The notes beneath the pieces were generated by a model. It ran no database searches, was not told the DNA's origin, and saw only the letters and a program-made list of their open reading frames with translations. A stretch of DNA of 64,000 bases, taken from assembly GCF_030733745.1 (NCBI RefSeq), contig NZ_JASHIK010000011.1, positions 62,001-126,000 of the forward strand, given 5' to 3'. This DNA comes from Stappia sp. MMSF_3263. Its GTDB lineage: Bacteria; Pseudomonadota; Alphaproteobacteria; Rhizobiales; Stappiaceae. This document shows, in pieces, positions 52,064 through 62,516 of this stretch (the stretch's first letter is position 1; every line of letters starts with the position of its first letter). The position numbers and the translations under genes are program-made.

Positions 52064-53564
52064 GGAGGCGTTCCTGTCCGGTGTCGTTCGCATGCGGGTC
52101 CTCGACGCGCGGCCAGATGGCGCGGGTGAGGTTGCGGTACTCGTTTTTCGCCGGATCGCTCGGATAGGGTCCGTCGACAGCCGCGTAGAGGATGTCGGAG
52201 GCGATCCGCGAGAACGCATCGTGGAAGTGATTGGTCGACTTCACAACCAGGATTTTCTTCGAAAGCGGATCGATCCCCATGTTGGAAAAGGCGTCCGGGC
52301 TGAAGATCTGCGAACGCACGGTGTTGAGCACGACGGCGATGCCGGCGACGCGGATGGTGACGGAATCGCCGAGCGGGACGACGCTTGTGCCGAAGCTCTG
52401 CACCGCGTCGCGCATGACCTTTTCCACGTGCACCTGGGCATCGATCGGCTCGCCCGCGGCGGCCGACATCTTGCCGCCGAAGCGCAGCGGCAGGTGGGCA
52501 TCCTCGCCGGCGGAAATGCAGGTGCGCACGGCAATTGGATCCCAGATCGAGGCAAGCGCCGCGTCGGAGACGCCGCGCGCGATCATCTCGCGCAGGACAA
52601 TGGTGGAATCGCCGGGCACGCCGCCGCCGGGATTGTCCCAAACGTCGGCGATGACGACGGGTGCGCCGCCGCCGTTGGCGGCAAGGGCCGCCGCCGTGTC
52701 AAGGGCTTCGGCGGGGGTGAGGAACTCCGGCCGCGTGCGACCGCGGAAGGAGTAGAGCTCCATGCCGAGGCGTTCCGCCAGCCGGTCCCCGGCGGGCGCA
52801 TCGTCATCGCTGACGACGACGATGCGGGAACCGAGATCAGGCACATCGGCGGCCATGAAGCCGTGAATGGCGGAGACGGAGAGGATGCCGTCATGCCCTT
52901 CAAGCGCCTTCATCCGGTCGACGAAACCACGCATCGGCTGGCGGCTGGTCGGCAACACCTCGATCATGCGGCAGTCGAAGACGGAGATGCGCGGGCGAAT
53001 CTCGCCGGTCGAGGCACGATGGGCGAGATCGACGAGGCTTTCCGCCGCGATGACGAAATCGGTGTGCGGGAATTCCTTGAAGACAACGACGATGTCGGCG
53101 TTGTCGGTGCGTTTCGCGCTCAGGTGGCTGTGCGGATCGAAGGTAACCCCGACGATGGCGTTCGGGCCGACGATGCGGCGCACGCCCTCGATGATCTCGC
53201 CCTCGCAGTCGAGGCAGTTCTCCGCCACCATGGCGCCGTGCAGGCCGAGCAGAACGATGTCGAGCGGCATGGCCGCGCGCACTTCCTCGAGCATCTGGTC
53301 CCTCAGGAACTCCCAGGTGCGGCCGTTGACGATGCCGCCGGGTTCGGCCCAGGTGGCGGTGCCCTCGATCACCTGCCAGTCGTATTGGCGGGCACGTTCG
53401 CGTGCGACCGGGAAGACGGCGCTGCACAGCGTCGGCGTCGGCGGATGTGCGCCCGGAGGAGCATAGAAGCTGTCCTTGAAGTCCTGCAGGTCCGTGCGGA
53501 GCGGCGAGAAGGTGTTGGTCTCCGTTGCGAGAGATCCGACGAAGACACGTTTAGGCGCGGCCAT
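52053..53564 (-). CDS. M81-family metallopeptidase (MlrC-like)
   Basis: The 503-residue protein matches MlrC/DUF1485: KRVFVGSLATETNTFSPL at the start, the metal-site segments IVLLGLHGAMVAE and TFDPHSHLS, and ADVWDNPGGGVPGDST later. MlrC from microcystin degraders cleaves small linear peptides containing D-amino and beta-amino acids; most homologues act on unknown substrates. ATG 53564 overlaps the dppF-like stop (TGATG). Its place between a peptide importer and a D-amino-acid enzyme points to cytoplasmic cleavage of an imported peptide-like amide with D-residues. Confidence 0.9.
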   Translation of the reverse strand: MAAPKRVFVGSLATETNTFSPLRTDLQDFKDSFYAPPGAHPPTPTLCSAVFPVARERARQYDWQVIEGTATWAEPGGIVNGRTWEFLRDQMLEEVRAAMPLDIVLLGLHGAMVAENCLDCEGEIIEGVRRIVGPNAIVGVTFDPHSHLSAKRTDNADIVVVFKEFPHTDFVIAAESLVDLAHRASTGEIRPRISVFDCRMIEVLPTSRQPMRGFVDRMKALEGHDGILSVSAIHGFMAADVPDLGSRIVVVSDDDAPAGDRLAERLGMELYSFRGRTRPEFLTPAEALDTAAALAANGGGAPVVIADVWDNPGGGVPGDSTIVLREMIARGVSDAALASIWDPIAVRTCISAGEDAHLPLRFGGKMSAAAGEPIDAQVHVEKVMRDAVQSFGTSVVPLGDSVTIRVAGIAVVLNTVRSQIFSPDAFSNMGIDPLSKKILVVKSTNHFHDAFSRIASDILYAAVDGPYPSDPAKNEYRNLTRAIWPRVEDPHANDTGQERLHAR

Positions 53565-54558
53565 CAGGCGGCCTCCCCGAGAAGCTGGCCGGCGTGATGG
53601 CAGGCGGTGGATTGGCCCTCGCCCATGTCCGCGATTTCCGGCCGGGTGGTGCGGCAGATATCGGTGGCGAAGGGGCAGCGGGGATGGAAGGCGCAGCCCG
53701 GCGGCGGGGCGGCGGCATTGCCCGGCTCGCCGAGGTCGGCGGCAGGCTGGCGTCCCGGGCGGATGCGCGGGATCGAGGCGAGCAGCAGGCGCGTATAGGG
53801 ATGCGCCGGCCGGCTGAACAGGAGGGATTTTGGCGCCGTCTCGACGATGCGCCCGAGATACATGACCGCAACCCGGTCGGAAATGTGCCGGACGACGCCA
53901 AGATCGTGCGAGATGAACAGCATGGAGATGCCGCTTTCGCGCTGCAGGTCCTTGATCAGGTTGAGCACCTGCGCCTGGATCGAGACGTCGAGGGCGGAGA
54001 CGGCCTCGTCGGCGATGACGAGGCGCGGCTCGACGATCATCACCCGTGCGATGCCGATGCGCTGGCGCTGGCCGCCGGAGAATTCGTGCGGATGGCGGTG
54101 CATCACCTTCGGATCGAGGCCGACCTTGGTGAGCGTGTCGGCGATGCGGGCGCGGATCGCCTCGCGCCCCTTCGCCAGGCCGTGGATGCGCACCGGCTCG
54201 GCCAGGGTCTGCTCGATGGTCAGGCGCGGGTTGAGCGAGGCGAAGGGATCCTGGAAGATCATCTGGATGTCACGGCGCAATGGCCGGAAGGCCGAGGCCG
54301 AGAGAGGCAGGATGTCACGTCCTTCAAGCAGAGCCTTGCCCGCGGTGGCCGGTTCCAGCTTCGTCAGGGTGCGCCCGACCGTCGACTTGCCGCAGCCGCT
54401 CTCGCCGACAATGCCGAGCACCTCGCCTTTCGCAAGGTCGAAGGAGACGCCGTCGACGGCCTTCAGAACGCGCGCCTTGCCGCCGAACAGTCCGGCCTTG
54501 CGCAGGGAGAAGTGGGTCTTCAGGTCACGGACCTGAAGGAGGGGTGTCGCGGTGTCGC

Positions 54559-54562
<4 letters not shown>
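53564..54562 (-). CDS. Dipeptide/oligopeptide ABC ATPase (DppF-like)
   Basis: The 332-residue ATPase has GESGCGKSTVGRT, the signature FSGGQRQRIGIARV, Walker B LVIADEAVSALD (Ala for the usual Pro/Thr after Glu), H-loop LFISHDLGVV and the C-terminal oligopeptide-type extension with four Cys-like ligand positions (GCAFHPRCPFATDICR). It pairs with DppD. Its start overlaps dppD (ATGA) and its stop overlaps mlrC. Confidence 0.93.
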
Positions 54563-55548
<986 letters not shown>

Positions 55549-55552
55549 CGCT

Positions 55553-56404
55553 TCAGACCCCCTTGATGTCGTTCTTGAAGCGCGGGTCGATGCTGTCGCG
55601 CAGTGCGTCGCCGACCAGGTTCATGGAGAACACCGAGAGGATGATCAGCGCACCGGGGAAGAGCAGCAGCCAGGAGGCGCGGGTCACGTAGATGCGCGAT
55701 TCCGACAGCATGTTGCCCCAGCTCGGGACCTCGGGCGGCAGGCCGAGGCCGAGGAAGTCGAGGGCGGCCGCCTGGAGCTGGGCGAAGGCGAAGATGAAGC
55801 TTGCCTGGACGAGCAGAGGCGAGACCAGGTTGGGCAGGATGTGGCGGAACAGGATGCTGGCATTGCCGGCGCCCGAACAGGTGGCGGCGTCGACGAAGAC
55901 CTCTCCCTTCAGCTTCAGCGTCATGCCGAACAGGATGCGGGCGGTGGTCGTCGCATAGACGATGCCGATGACCAGCACCGTGTTGACGACGCTGCGCTCC
56001 AGAAGCGTCATCAGCACCAGGGCGAGCAGCAGCGCGGGAAAGGCCATGAGAACGTCGACGACGCGCATCAGGACATTGCCGAGCCGGGTGAAATAGGCCG
56101 ACAGCATGCCGGTGAGCCCACCCGCGACGAGCGCCACGAAGACGGAGCCGATGCCGATGACGATCGCCATGCGCGCGCCGTAGATGCTGCGCGAGAAGGT
56201 GTCGCGGCCGAAGTGGTCGGTGCCGAACAGGTGTTCGGCGCCGGGCGGGGTAAGGCGCACGACCGGATCGATCTCGAGCGGATCGTAAGGCACGATCAGC
56301 GGCGCGAAGACGGCGGCGAGGACGACGAGGCAGAGCCAGGCGAGGCCGAGGCTCGCCAGCGGGCGGCCCTTGAAGATGCGTCCCGTGACGGCGAGCGCGG
56401 TCAT
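55553..56404 (-). CDS. Dipeptide/oligopeptide ABC permease (DppC-like)
   Basis: The 283-residue permease has the DppC N-terminal soluble extension and helix, the HLFGTDHFGRDTFSRSIYGAR segment (quoted in part) and the EAA-type loop VDAATCSGAGNASILFRHIL, with six membrane segments. It forms the pore with DppB. Confidence 0.93.
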   Translation of the reverse strand: MTALAVTGRIFKGRPLASLGLAWLCLVVLAAVFAPLIVPYDPLEIDPVVRLTPPGAEHLFGTDHFGRDTFSRSIYGARMAIVIGIGSVFVALVAGGLTGMLSAYFTRLGNVLMRVVDVLMAFPALLLALVLMTLLERSVVNTVLVIGIVYATTTARILFGMTLKLKGEVFVDAATCSGAGNASILFRHILPNLVSPLLVQASFIFAFAQLQAAALDFLGLGLPPEVPSWGNMLSESRIYVTRASWLLLFPGALIILSVFSMNLVGDALRDSIDPRFKNDIKGV

Positions 56405-56462
56405 GCCGAGCCTCCTTGCGCGACGGTTGAAGGGGCGAGTGCGAGGGGTGCGCGCGGACCGT

Positions 56463-57410
56463 TCATTTCAGCGACACCCGCGGGTCGAGCCAGGCGTAGG
56501 CGAGGTCGACGAGAAGATTGATGACCATGTAGAGCACCACGATGATCAGGATGACGCCCTGGATGACGGGGTAGTCGCGCCGCAGGATCGACTGGACGAC
56601 GAGGCGGCCGATGCCGGGCAGGGAGAAGACGGTCTCCGTCACCACGGCCTCCGAGACGAGGGCGGCGAAGGTGAAACCGAAGGCGGCCGCGACCGCGATC
56701 AGCGCGTTGCGGAAGACATGCTTCGTCGCGACCTTCCAGGGGGCGAGGCCCTTGGCGCGGGCGGTGCGTACATGATCCTCGCGCTGCACGTCGAGCATGG
56801 AGGCACGTACCAGGCGGATGATCAGCGCCGCATTGGGGGCGGCCAGCGTGAAGCTCGGCAGCAGCAGGTAGCGCAGGTTGGCGAGCCCGCCGTCGTCGGA
56901 AACGGAGGGATAGCCGGACGAGGGCAGCCAGCCGAGCGTCACGGAGAAGATCAGGATCAGGTAGAGGCCGAGCCAGAAGGTCGGCACCGAGGCGAAGAGC
57001 ATGGCGCCGCCGGAGGTGATCTGGTCGACCCAGGTGCCGTGGCGAGTGGCGGCGACGACGCCGATCGGCACGCCGAGAAGGACGATCCAGACCATCGTCA
57101 TGACGGCCAGCAGGATCGAGGTTTCCGCGCCGTCGGCAATGACGCCCGTCACCGGCGTGCGGAAGAAGATCGAGGTGCCGAAATCGCCCTGCAGCACGTT
57201 GCCCAGCCATAGCAGGTACTGCTGGTAGAGCGGCTGGTCGAGACCCATTTCGCGGGTCAGCGCGTCGATCTCCTCCGGTGTCGCGCTGTCGCCGAGCAAC
57301 ACCGCTGCCGGGTCGCCGGGGATCAGGTGAACGAAGAGGAAGACGAGCAGGGAGGCGGCCAGCAGCGTCGGCACGAGCGCCAGCAGTCTCCGCGTCGCAT
57401 ATCCGAGCAT
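56463..57410 (-). CDS. Dipeptide/oligopeptide ABC permease (DppB-like)
   Basis: The 315-residue permease starts MLGYATRRLLALVPTLLAAS and has LGLDQPLYQQYLLWLGNVLQ, then the EAA loop HVRTARAKGLAPWKVATKHV and IVLYMVINLLVDLAYAWLDP at the end, classic DppB. It is separated from the binding-protein gene by 117 bp with a hairpin and from dppC by 58 bp. Confidence 0.94.
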   Translation of the reverse strand: MLGYATRRLLALVPTLLAASLLVFLFVHLIPGDPAAVLLGDSATPEEIDALTREMGLDQPLYQQYLLWLGNVLQGDFGTSIFFRTPVTGVIADGAETSILLAVMTMVWIVLLGVPIGVVAATRHGTWVDQITSGGAMLFASVPTFWLGLYLILIFSVTLGWLPSSGYPSVSDDGGLANLRYLLLPSFTLAAPNAALIIRLVRASMLDVQREDHVRTARAKGLAPWKVATKHVFRNALIAVAAAFGFTFAALVSEAVVTETVFSLPGIGRLVVQSILRRDYPVIQGVILIIVVLYMVINLLVDLAYAWLDPRVSLK

Positions 57411-57433
57411 GAGCGTATCTTTCCGCGATGTGT

Positions 57434-57459
57434 CCGGGGGCGGCCAAGTCCGCCCCCGG
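57434..57459 (-). repeat. 10-bp perfect GC hairpin between dppA- and dppB-like genes
   Basis: CCGGGGGCGG (57434-57443) pairs with 57450-57459 over a 6-nt loop. There is no downstream U-run. It sits about 68 bp after the binding-protein stop. Confidence 0.8.
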
Positions 57460-57527
57460 CCCTTGCGTTCAGTGTCGTCCGACGGACGGCGTTTCGCAAA
57501 GGCCGGAGGGGACCGGGAGGACGTCTG

Positions 57528-59069
57528 TTACTTGGAGACGTTCCAGAAGTGCGGCCAGATCAGGGTCGCTTCCCCGAGGCCTTCAAGACGGGGCGAGGCG
57601 ATGTTGTAGGTGTAGATGTCGCCCGTCTTCATTGTCGGCACCTGCTCGTAGATCAGGGCCTGGATCTCGGACCAGAGCTTCTGCCGCTCGGCCGGGTCGG
57701 AAGAAGCGGTGAACTTTGCCTTCAGGGCCGCCTTTTCCGGGGTTGCCCACCAGCCGGGGTAATTGTCGTTCATGACCGAGATCAGGATCGGGTCGGGAAC
57801 GAAGCCGTGATGGGTGAAGAACAGGTCCCACTGGTCCGGCTGGGAGCGCTTCTTGATCAGCGTCGCCCAGTCATAGACCTGCAGGTCGATGTTGAAACCG
57901 GCCTGGGCGAGCTGCTTGGTGTAAACGATCGCCGTGTCGTAGTGGAAGGCGTAGTTGGTCGACACCATGAACTTGATCGGTTCGCCATTGTAGCCGGCCT
58001 CGGCCGCCAGCGACTTGGCGGCTGCCGCGTCGCCCTTGCTGAAATTGTCCGTACCTGCGTCGGTGTACCAGACATTGCCTTCGGGCTGGAACGAGCCGTT
58101 GGCGCGCCACAGCTTTTCCGGGCCAATGGCGACCTGAAGGGCCGGGGTCTTGTTCAGTGCGGTCTGGATGGCGCGGCGAAGGGCGAAGTTCTCCTTCAGC
58201 GGGCCGTCCTTGGAGTTCAGGAATACGAGGCCGAAGATCGGGCCGCCATTGAGGATCGTCTTCACGTCCGGGTTGGCGTCGAGATCGGCGAAGAGATCGC
58301 CGGGGATGTTCTCGGCATAGTCGTAGTCGCCGGCCTGCAGGCCGCTGACACGGGTGCCGACGTCGGGAACCGGGATGAAGCGCAGGGCATCGAACTCGGC
58401 CTTGCGCGCGCCGCCATAGCCGCTCGGCTCGCCGGAGGGCGAATCGTAGTCGTCGAAGCGGACGAGTTCGACGTGACGGTTCGGCTGCCATTCGCCAAAG
58501 CGGTAGGGGCCGGTGCCGATATACTGTTCGGGTGCGATCGGCTCCTTGCCGGCGCCTGAAGCGACGGATGCCGGATAGATCGCCGGGCCGCCGTTGATGA
58601 AGGCCATCAGGTTCTTCCAGGGGCCGAAAGGCTCCTTCAGGCGGATGGTGACCTCATGGTCGCCGGTTGCCTCGACGCTCTCGACATTGGCGAACAGCAG
58701 GCTGCCGCGCGAGCCGTGCTCGCCCCAGCGCTGCAGGGAGGCGACGACGTCGGCGGAGGTCATGTCCTCGCCATTGTGGAAGGTGACGTCCTTGCGCAGG
58801 GTGATGACGATGGTCTTGCCGCCGTCCTCGATGCGGTCGCTCTCGGCCAGCAGCGGCACGGGCGCATTGCTCGCATCGAACGTGTAGAGCCCCTCGAACA
58901 TGTGATGGGCGATGGTGGTCGCGAGATCCGAGGTGACCACGTGCTGGTCAAGGCTGGGCGGCTCGCCGATCGTGGCGTAGCGCAGGGTGCCGGCGGCGAA
59001 CGCCGTGCTGGCCATCGACGTCGCAAGGGCGGCGGCGAGCACCGTTTTCCAACGATTCTTCCGAAACAT
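57528..59069 (-). CDS. Dipeptide/oligopeptide-type ABC binding protein (DppA-like, SBP_bac_5)
   Basis: The 513-residue protein has a Sec signal (MFRKNRWKTVLAAALATSMAS..., cleavage near AFAAG) and the SBP_bac_5 fold: LRYATIGEPPSLDQHVVTSD, VTFHNGEDMTSADVVASLQR, GTGPYRFGEWQPN. It binds a peptide or peptide-like ligand in the periplasm. ATG 59069 follows CTGGAGGAGTG. It is the first gene of the operon dppA-B-C-D-F, mlrC and dsd1-like, divergent from ridA and rpiR. Confidence 0.92.
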   Translation of the reverse strand: MFRKNRWKTVLAAALATSMASTAFAAGTLRYATIGEPPSLDQHVVTSDLATTIAHHMFEGLYTFDASNAPVPLLAESDRIEDGGKTIVITLRKDVTFHNGEDMTSADVVASLQRWGEHGSRGSLLFANVESVEATGDHEVTIRLKEPFGPWKNLMAFINGGPAIYPASVASGAGKEPIAPEQYIGTGPYRFGEWQPNRHVELVRFDDYDSPSGEPSGYGGARKAEFDALRFIPVPDVGTRVSGLQAGDYDYAENIPGDLFADLDANPDVKTILNGGPIFGLVFLNSKDGPLKENFALRRAIQTALNKTPALQVAIGPEKLWRANGSFQPEGNVWYTDAGTDNFSKGDAAAAKSLAAEAGYNGEPIKFMVSTNYAFHYDTAIVYTKQLAQAGFNIDLQVYDWATLIKKRSQPDQWDLFFTHHGFVPDPILISVMNDNYPGWWATPEKAALKAKFTASSDPAERQKLWSEIQALIYEQVPTMKTGDIYTYNIASPRLEGLGEATLIWPHFWNVSK

Positions 59070-59197
59070 TTCACTCCTCCAGTGCAAGGGACCTCTGGCG
59101 GCTCCTATGGTGTCAGGCCGGATGATCCGCGGTCGCGCGCAATGTGGCGGGACGGCGAGCATCCAACGATCGCCGACTCTCTGGTCGGTTGCTCGTT

Positions 59198-59214
59198 ATG
59201 TAAAAAATTTTCAT
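59198..59214. promoter_or_regulatory. Candidate RpiR operator A
   Basis: ATGTAAAAAATTTTCAT is a 17-bp near-palindrome on the dppA side of the divergent promoter. It matches operator B at 14 of 17 positions, with centres 73 bp apart, about seven helical turns. Confidence 0.7.
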
Positions 59215-59270
59215 AAATGTAGGAAACTGTCAAACTGGAATTTGAAAAATCCGCTAAACTGCGGTAGATA

Positions 59271-59287
59271 ATGAAAGAAACTTTCAT
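59271..59287. promoter_or_regulatory. Candidate RpiR operator B
   Basis: ATGAAAG-AAA-CTTTCAT is a perfect 17-bp inverted repeat ending 18 bp before the ridA ATG. It overlaps the end of a possible -10 (GATAAT, 59267-59272), so binding should block ridA-rpiR transcription. RpiR family operators are commonly of the TGAAA/TTTCA type. Confidence 0.75.
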
Positions 59288-59305
59288 ATCGAATGGAGAG
59301 ACAGC

Positions 59306-59695
59306 ATGACCCTAGGCATTATTCGCTATGATACGGCCGATCTGGCGGCGGGCGGACAGAAGCGGCCCTTCGCCAAGGCGGTGCGCGCCGGCGACTTTGT
59401 CTATGTCTCCGGCCAGGTGCCGGCGGACGGGGGGGAGATCATCACCGGCGGCATCGTGGCGCAAACGGAAAAGGTGGTGGAAAACATCAAGGCCGTTCTG
59501 GCGCTGGCCGGCTGCGGGCTGGAGCATGTGGTCAAGGTCAATGTCTGGCTCGACGATGCCCGCGACTTCTCCAGCTTCAACGCCGTGTTCGAGCGGCATT
59601 TCATCGACAATCCTCCCGCCCGCTCGACGGTCCAGTCGCCGCTGATGGTGGATGCCAAGGTCGAGATGGATGTCATCGCCTACAAACCCGAATAA
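59306..59695 (+). CDS. RidA family imine/enamine deaminase
   Basis: The 129-residue Rid protein has the fold and motifs KRPFAKAVRAGDFVYVSGQV, VENIKAVLALAGCGLEHVVK and the C-terminal RSTVQSPLMVDAKVEMDVIA. In RidA proper an Arg in the R-S/T segment contacts the substrate carboxylate; PARSTVQ keeps that Arg. It hydrolyses reactive 2-aminoacrylate-type imines. It is divergent from the operon holding the DSD1/D-threonine-aldolase-fold enzyme, which could generate that intermediate. ATG 59306 follows GGAGAG. Confidence 0.9.
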   Translation: MTLGIIRYDTADLAAGGQKRPFAKAVRAGDFVYVSGQVPADGGEIITGGIVAQTEKVVENIKAVLALAGCGLEHVVKVNVWLDDARDFSSFNAVFERHFIDNPPARSTVQSPLMVDAKVEMDVIAYKPE

Positions 59696-59747
59696 CCTTG
59701 CACGCGACGCGCGCCGCTCCGGCGTGCGGCAAGAGGGCGGGGAGGCC

Positions 59748-60626
59748 GTGGCCAAGGTCATCGACATCATTGCGCAGCTGCGGCGGCTGGATGGTGCGTT
59801 CCCCAAGCGCGAGCAGCGGGTGGCGGACTATGTGCTCGCGAACCTGGAGACCATCGCCTATCAGCGGCAGAGCGAGATCGCGGCCGGGGCAGGCGTTTCG
59901 GACGCCACCGTAAACCGTTTCTGCCAGACGCTCGGCTGCGACGGGTTCAAGGACTTCAAGATCCGCTTCGCGCAAAGCGTCGCGGTCTCCTTGCAGTATC
60001 TGGGCGGGCCGGGCAATGACAGCTCGGTCTCCGACCAGCTGGTGGCGCAGGTCTTCGGGGCGCTGGTCGATACGCTCAACACGGCACGCGGGCAGCTCGA
60101 CAGCGCGGCGATACAGGCCGCCATCGATCTGCTTGCCGGAGCGCGGCGCATCATCTTCTTCGGCGTTGGCGGCGGTTCGGCCAACGTGGCCCGGGAAGGG
60201 GCGAACCGCTTCTTCCGTCTCGGCATCCCGGCCGAAGCGCATTCCGACGGCTACCTGCAGCGCATGCTCGCCTCGACGCTGGAGCCGGGCGATGTGGTTT
60301 TCGCGGTCTCGGCCAGCGGCTCGCCGGCGGAGCTGCTCGACAGCGTCGCCATCGCCCGGCAGTACGGAGCCCAGACCTTGAGCCTGACCAAGGCGGGCTC
60401 GGACCTGGCGCTGGCGACGGACATCACCATCGGGGTCGACCTGCCGGAGGATCAGGACATCTTCAAACCGAGCGCGTCGCGGCTGGCCTTTACCGCGATC
60501 GTCGACGTTCTTGCCGCCGGCGCTGCCCGCAAGCGGCCGGAGCGGGTGAAGGAGTACCTGCGCCGTATCCGCACTTCGCTGATGCCGCTGTCCAAGGATG
60601 TCGGGCCGAAGCCGATCGGCGACTGA
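59748..60626 (+). CDS. RpiR/MurR-family transcriptional regulator (HTH plus SIS domain)
   Basis: The 292-residue protein has an N-terminal RpiR helix-turn-helix (FPKREQRVADYVLANLETIA, SEIAAGAGVSDATVNRFCQT) and a C-terminal sugar-isomerase (SIS) domain (RIIFFGVGGGSANVA, FAVSASGSPAELLDSV). GTG 59748 is chosen for its GGGGAGG ribosome site and family start. SIS domains bind phosphosugars or amino-sugar-like ligands such as N-acetylmuramic acid 6-phosphate. It sits 52 bp after ridA and most probably controls both divergent operons at the two 17-bp sites. Confidence 0.9.
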   Translation: MAKVIDIIAQLRRLDGAFPKREQRVADYVLANLETIAYQRQSEIAAGAGVSDATVNRFCQTLGCDGFKDFKIRFAQSVAVSLQYLGGPGNDSSVSDQLVAQVFGALVDTLNTARGQLDSAAIQAAIDLLAGARRIIFFGVGGGSANVAREGANRFFRLGIPAEAHSDGYLQRMLASTLEPGDVVFAVSASGSPAELLDSVAIARQYGAQTLSLTKAGSDLALATDITIGVDLPEDQDIFKPSASRLAFTAIVDVLAAGAARKRPERVKEYLRRIRTSLMPLSKDVGPKPIGD

Positions 60627-60700
60627 GCCGGCGTTTTCCACCGGCTTGCGTTGCGTCGCAGCAAAAGCGCGATTGAACAAATTTACGGCATGCGCATAAT

Positions 60701-61294
60701 ATGGGCATGCGTGAGCCGCTTTCCATTCTCGTGATCGATGCCAACAGGATCCGCTCGTCCATCATCGAGCAGGGCCTGCGCGATGCCGGCCATGAGCGGG
60801 TGATCGTCGTCGACAACATGGACGGTCTCGTGCGGCGGATCACCGAGATCGATCCGGATGTCATCGTCATCGATCTGGAAAATCCCAACCGGGACCAGCT
60901 CGAGCACATGTTCCAGGTGTCGCGCGCCGTGCGCCGGCCGATCGCCATGTTTGTCGATCGTTCCGAGAGCGGCGCCATCGAGGCCGCGGTCGATGCGGGC
61001 GTTTCCGCCTATGTGGTGGACGGGCTCAAGCGCGAGCGGGTGAAGCCGATCCTCGACATGGCCATCAGTCGCTTCAAGGCGTTCAGCCGGCTCTCCCAGG
61101 AGCTGGAGGAGGCGCGCACGGAGCTTGCCGACCGCAAGACCATCGAGCGGGCCAAGGGCATCCTTATGCGCAATCGGGGCGTTGACGAGGACGAGGCCTA
61201 TCAACTCCTGCGCAAGGCGGCGATGAACCAGGGGCGCCGGGTTATCGACGTTGCCGAGGGCCTGGTCATTTCAAGCGGACTTTTGGAGAAGTAG
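60701..61294 (+). CDS. nasT: ANTAR-domain response-regulator antiterminator (NasT)
   Basis: The 197-residue protein has an N-terminal receiver-like domain (LSILVIDANRIRSSIIEQGL, VIVIDLENPNRDQLE) and a C-terminal ANTAR RNA-binding domain (RKTIERAKGILMRNRGVDED, AYQLLRKAAMNQGRR). NasT binds a two-hairpin leader RNA and prevents termination when NasS releases it in response to nitrate or nitrite. NasS is encoded 8 bp downstream and a fitting leader lies upstream of the nrtA-like gene. ATG 60701 and ATG 60707 are both possible. Confidence 0.93.
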   Translation: MGMREPLSILVIDANRIRSSIIEQGLRDAGHERVIVVDNMDGLVRRITEIDPDVIVIDLENPNRDQLEHMFQVSRAVRRPIAMFVDRSESGAIEAAVDAGVSAYVVDGLKRERVKPILDMAISRFKAFSRLSQELEEARTELADRKTIERAKGILMRNRGVDEDEAYQLLRKAAMNQGRRVIDVAEGLVISSGLLEK

Positions 61295-61302
61295 GACACG
61301 CG

Positions 61303-62484
61303 ATGAACCGATCCGACGGCGACACGGTGATTGCCGGCTTCATTCCGCTTCTCGACAGCGCGCTTCTGGTCGCGGCGGCCGAACGCGGCTTTGCCGCGGA
61401 GGAGCGCGTCGACCTGCGCCTGGTGCGGGAAACCTCCTGGGCGAACATCCGCGATCGCATCGCCATCGGTCATTTCGACGTTGCCCACATGCTGGCGCCG
61501 ATGCCGATTGCCGCCTCGCTCAACATCACCTCGCTGGCGGTGCCGATGCTGGCGCCGATGACGCTGGGGCTCGGGGGCAATGCCATCACGGTGTCGACAG
61601 GGTTGTGGCGTGCGATGGAGCAGGCCGGTGCGGCCGGCAACGGCGACCCGGCATCGACGGGGCAGGCACTTGCCCGGGCGATCGCGGCGCGGCCGGCGGG
61701 CGCGGCGCGCCTGCGTTTCGGCGTGGTCCATCCCTTTTCCGGGCACGCCTATGAACTGCGCTACTGGCTCGCCGCTTCGGGCATCCACCCTGATCGCGAC
61801 GTGGAAATCACCGTGCTGCCGCCACCATTGATGGCAGACGCGCTGAAGGCCGACCGGCTTGACGGCTATTGTGTCGGCGAGCCGTGGAATACGGCCGCCG
61901 CGCTTGCGGGCACCGGGCGGATTGTCACCACCAAGGCGGCGATCTGGCCAGGCAGCCCGGAAAAGGTGCTGGGCGTGACCCGCAAGTGGGCGGACGCCAA
62001 TGGCGACACGCTGGCGGCGCTCATCCGGGCGCTGGCGAAGGCCGCGATCTGGTGCGGCGATGCGACCAACCATGCGGACCTTGCCGTGCTCCTGAGCGGG
62101 CCGGACTATCTCGACTGCCCGGCCGAATGGTGCCGGCCGGCGCTGAGCGGGCTTATCGCCCTGTCGCGCGATGCCGCGCTCGCGGTGCCCGACTTCCTTT
62201 CCTTCACCGCGCCCGGCGCGCTGCAGCCCTCCACCGATCATGCGCTGTGGTTCTACAGCCAGATGCTGCGCTGGGGGCAGGTGCAGCACGACCCGGCGCG
62301 CGAGGCGATTGCCCGCGAGACATACCGCCCCGATCTCTTCGCTGCCGCCATGCCGAAGACCGGAAAGCCGAGCGCGGGCGCCCGCCCGGGCCAGGCGGGA
62401 CCGCCGCAGCGCTTCTATGACGGGGTCGAGTTCACCCCGCAGGACATTGCCGGCTACGTCGCCGGTTTCCCGATCCGCGCCTGA
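61303..62484 (+). CDS. nasS: Nitrate-sensor protein NasS (NrtA/CmpA-like, cytoplasmic)
   Basis: The 393-residue protein has the NrtA/CmpA fold ([63 protein letters not shown]) but no signal peptide, which defines NasS. It holds NasT inactive and lets it go on binding nitrate or nitrite. The same blocks recur in the NrtA-type protein further on, from which it probably derived by duplication. Confidence 0.92.
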   Translation: MNRSDGDTVIAGFIPLLDSALLVAAAERGFAAEERVDLRLVRETSWANIRDRIAIGHFDVAHMLAPMPIAASLNITSLAVPMLAPMTLGLGGNAITVSTGLWRAMEQAGAAGNGDPASTGQALARAIAARPAGAARLRFGVVHPFSGHAYELRYWLAASGIHPDRDVEITVLPPPLMADALKADRLDGYCVGEPWNTAAALAGTGRIVTTKAAIWPGSPEKVLGVTRKWADANGDTLAALIRALAKAAIWCGDATNHADLAVLLSGPDYLDCPAEWCRPALSGLIALSRDAALAVPDFLSFTAPGALQPSTDHALWFYSQMLRWGQVQHDPAREAIARETYRPDLFAAAMPKTGKPSAGARPGQAGPPQRFYDGVEFTPQDIAGYVAGFPIRA

Positions 62485-62516
62485 CGCCTGCTCGTGTGAA
62501 ATACAGCTGCCTTGTT

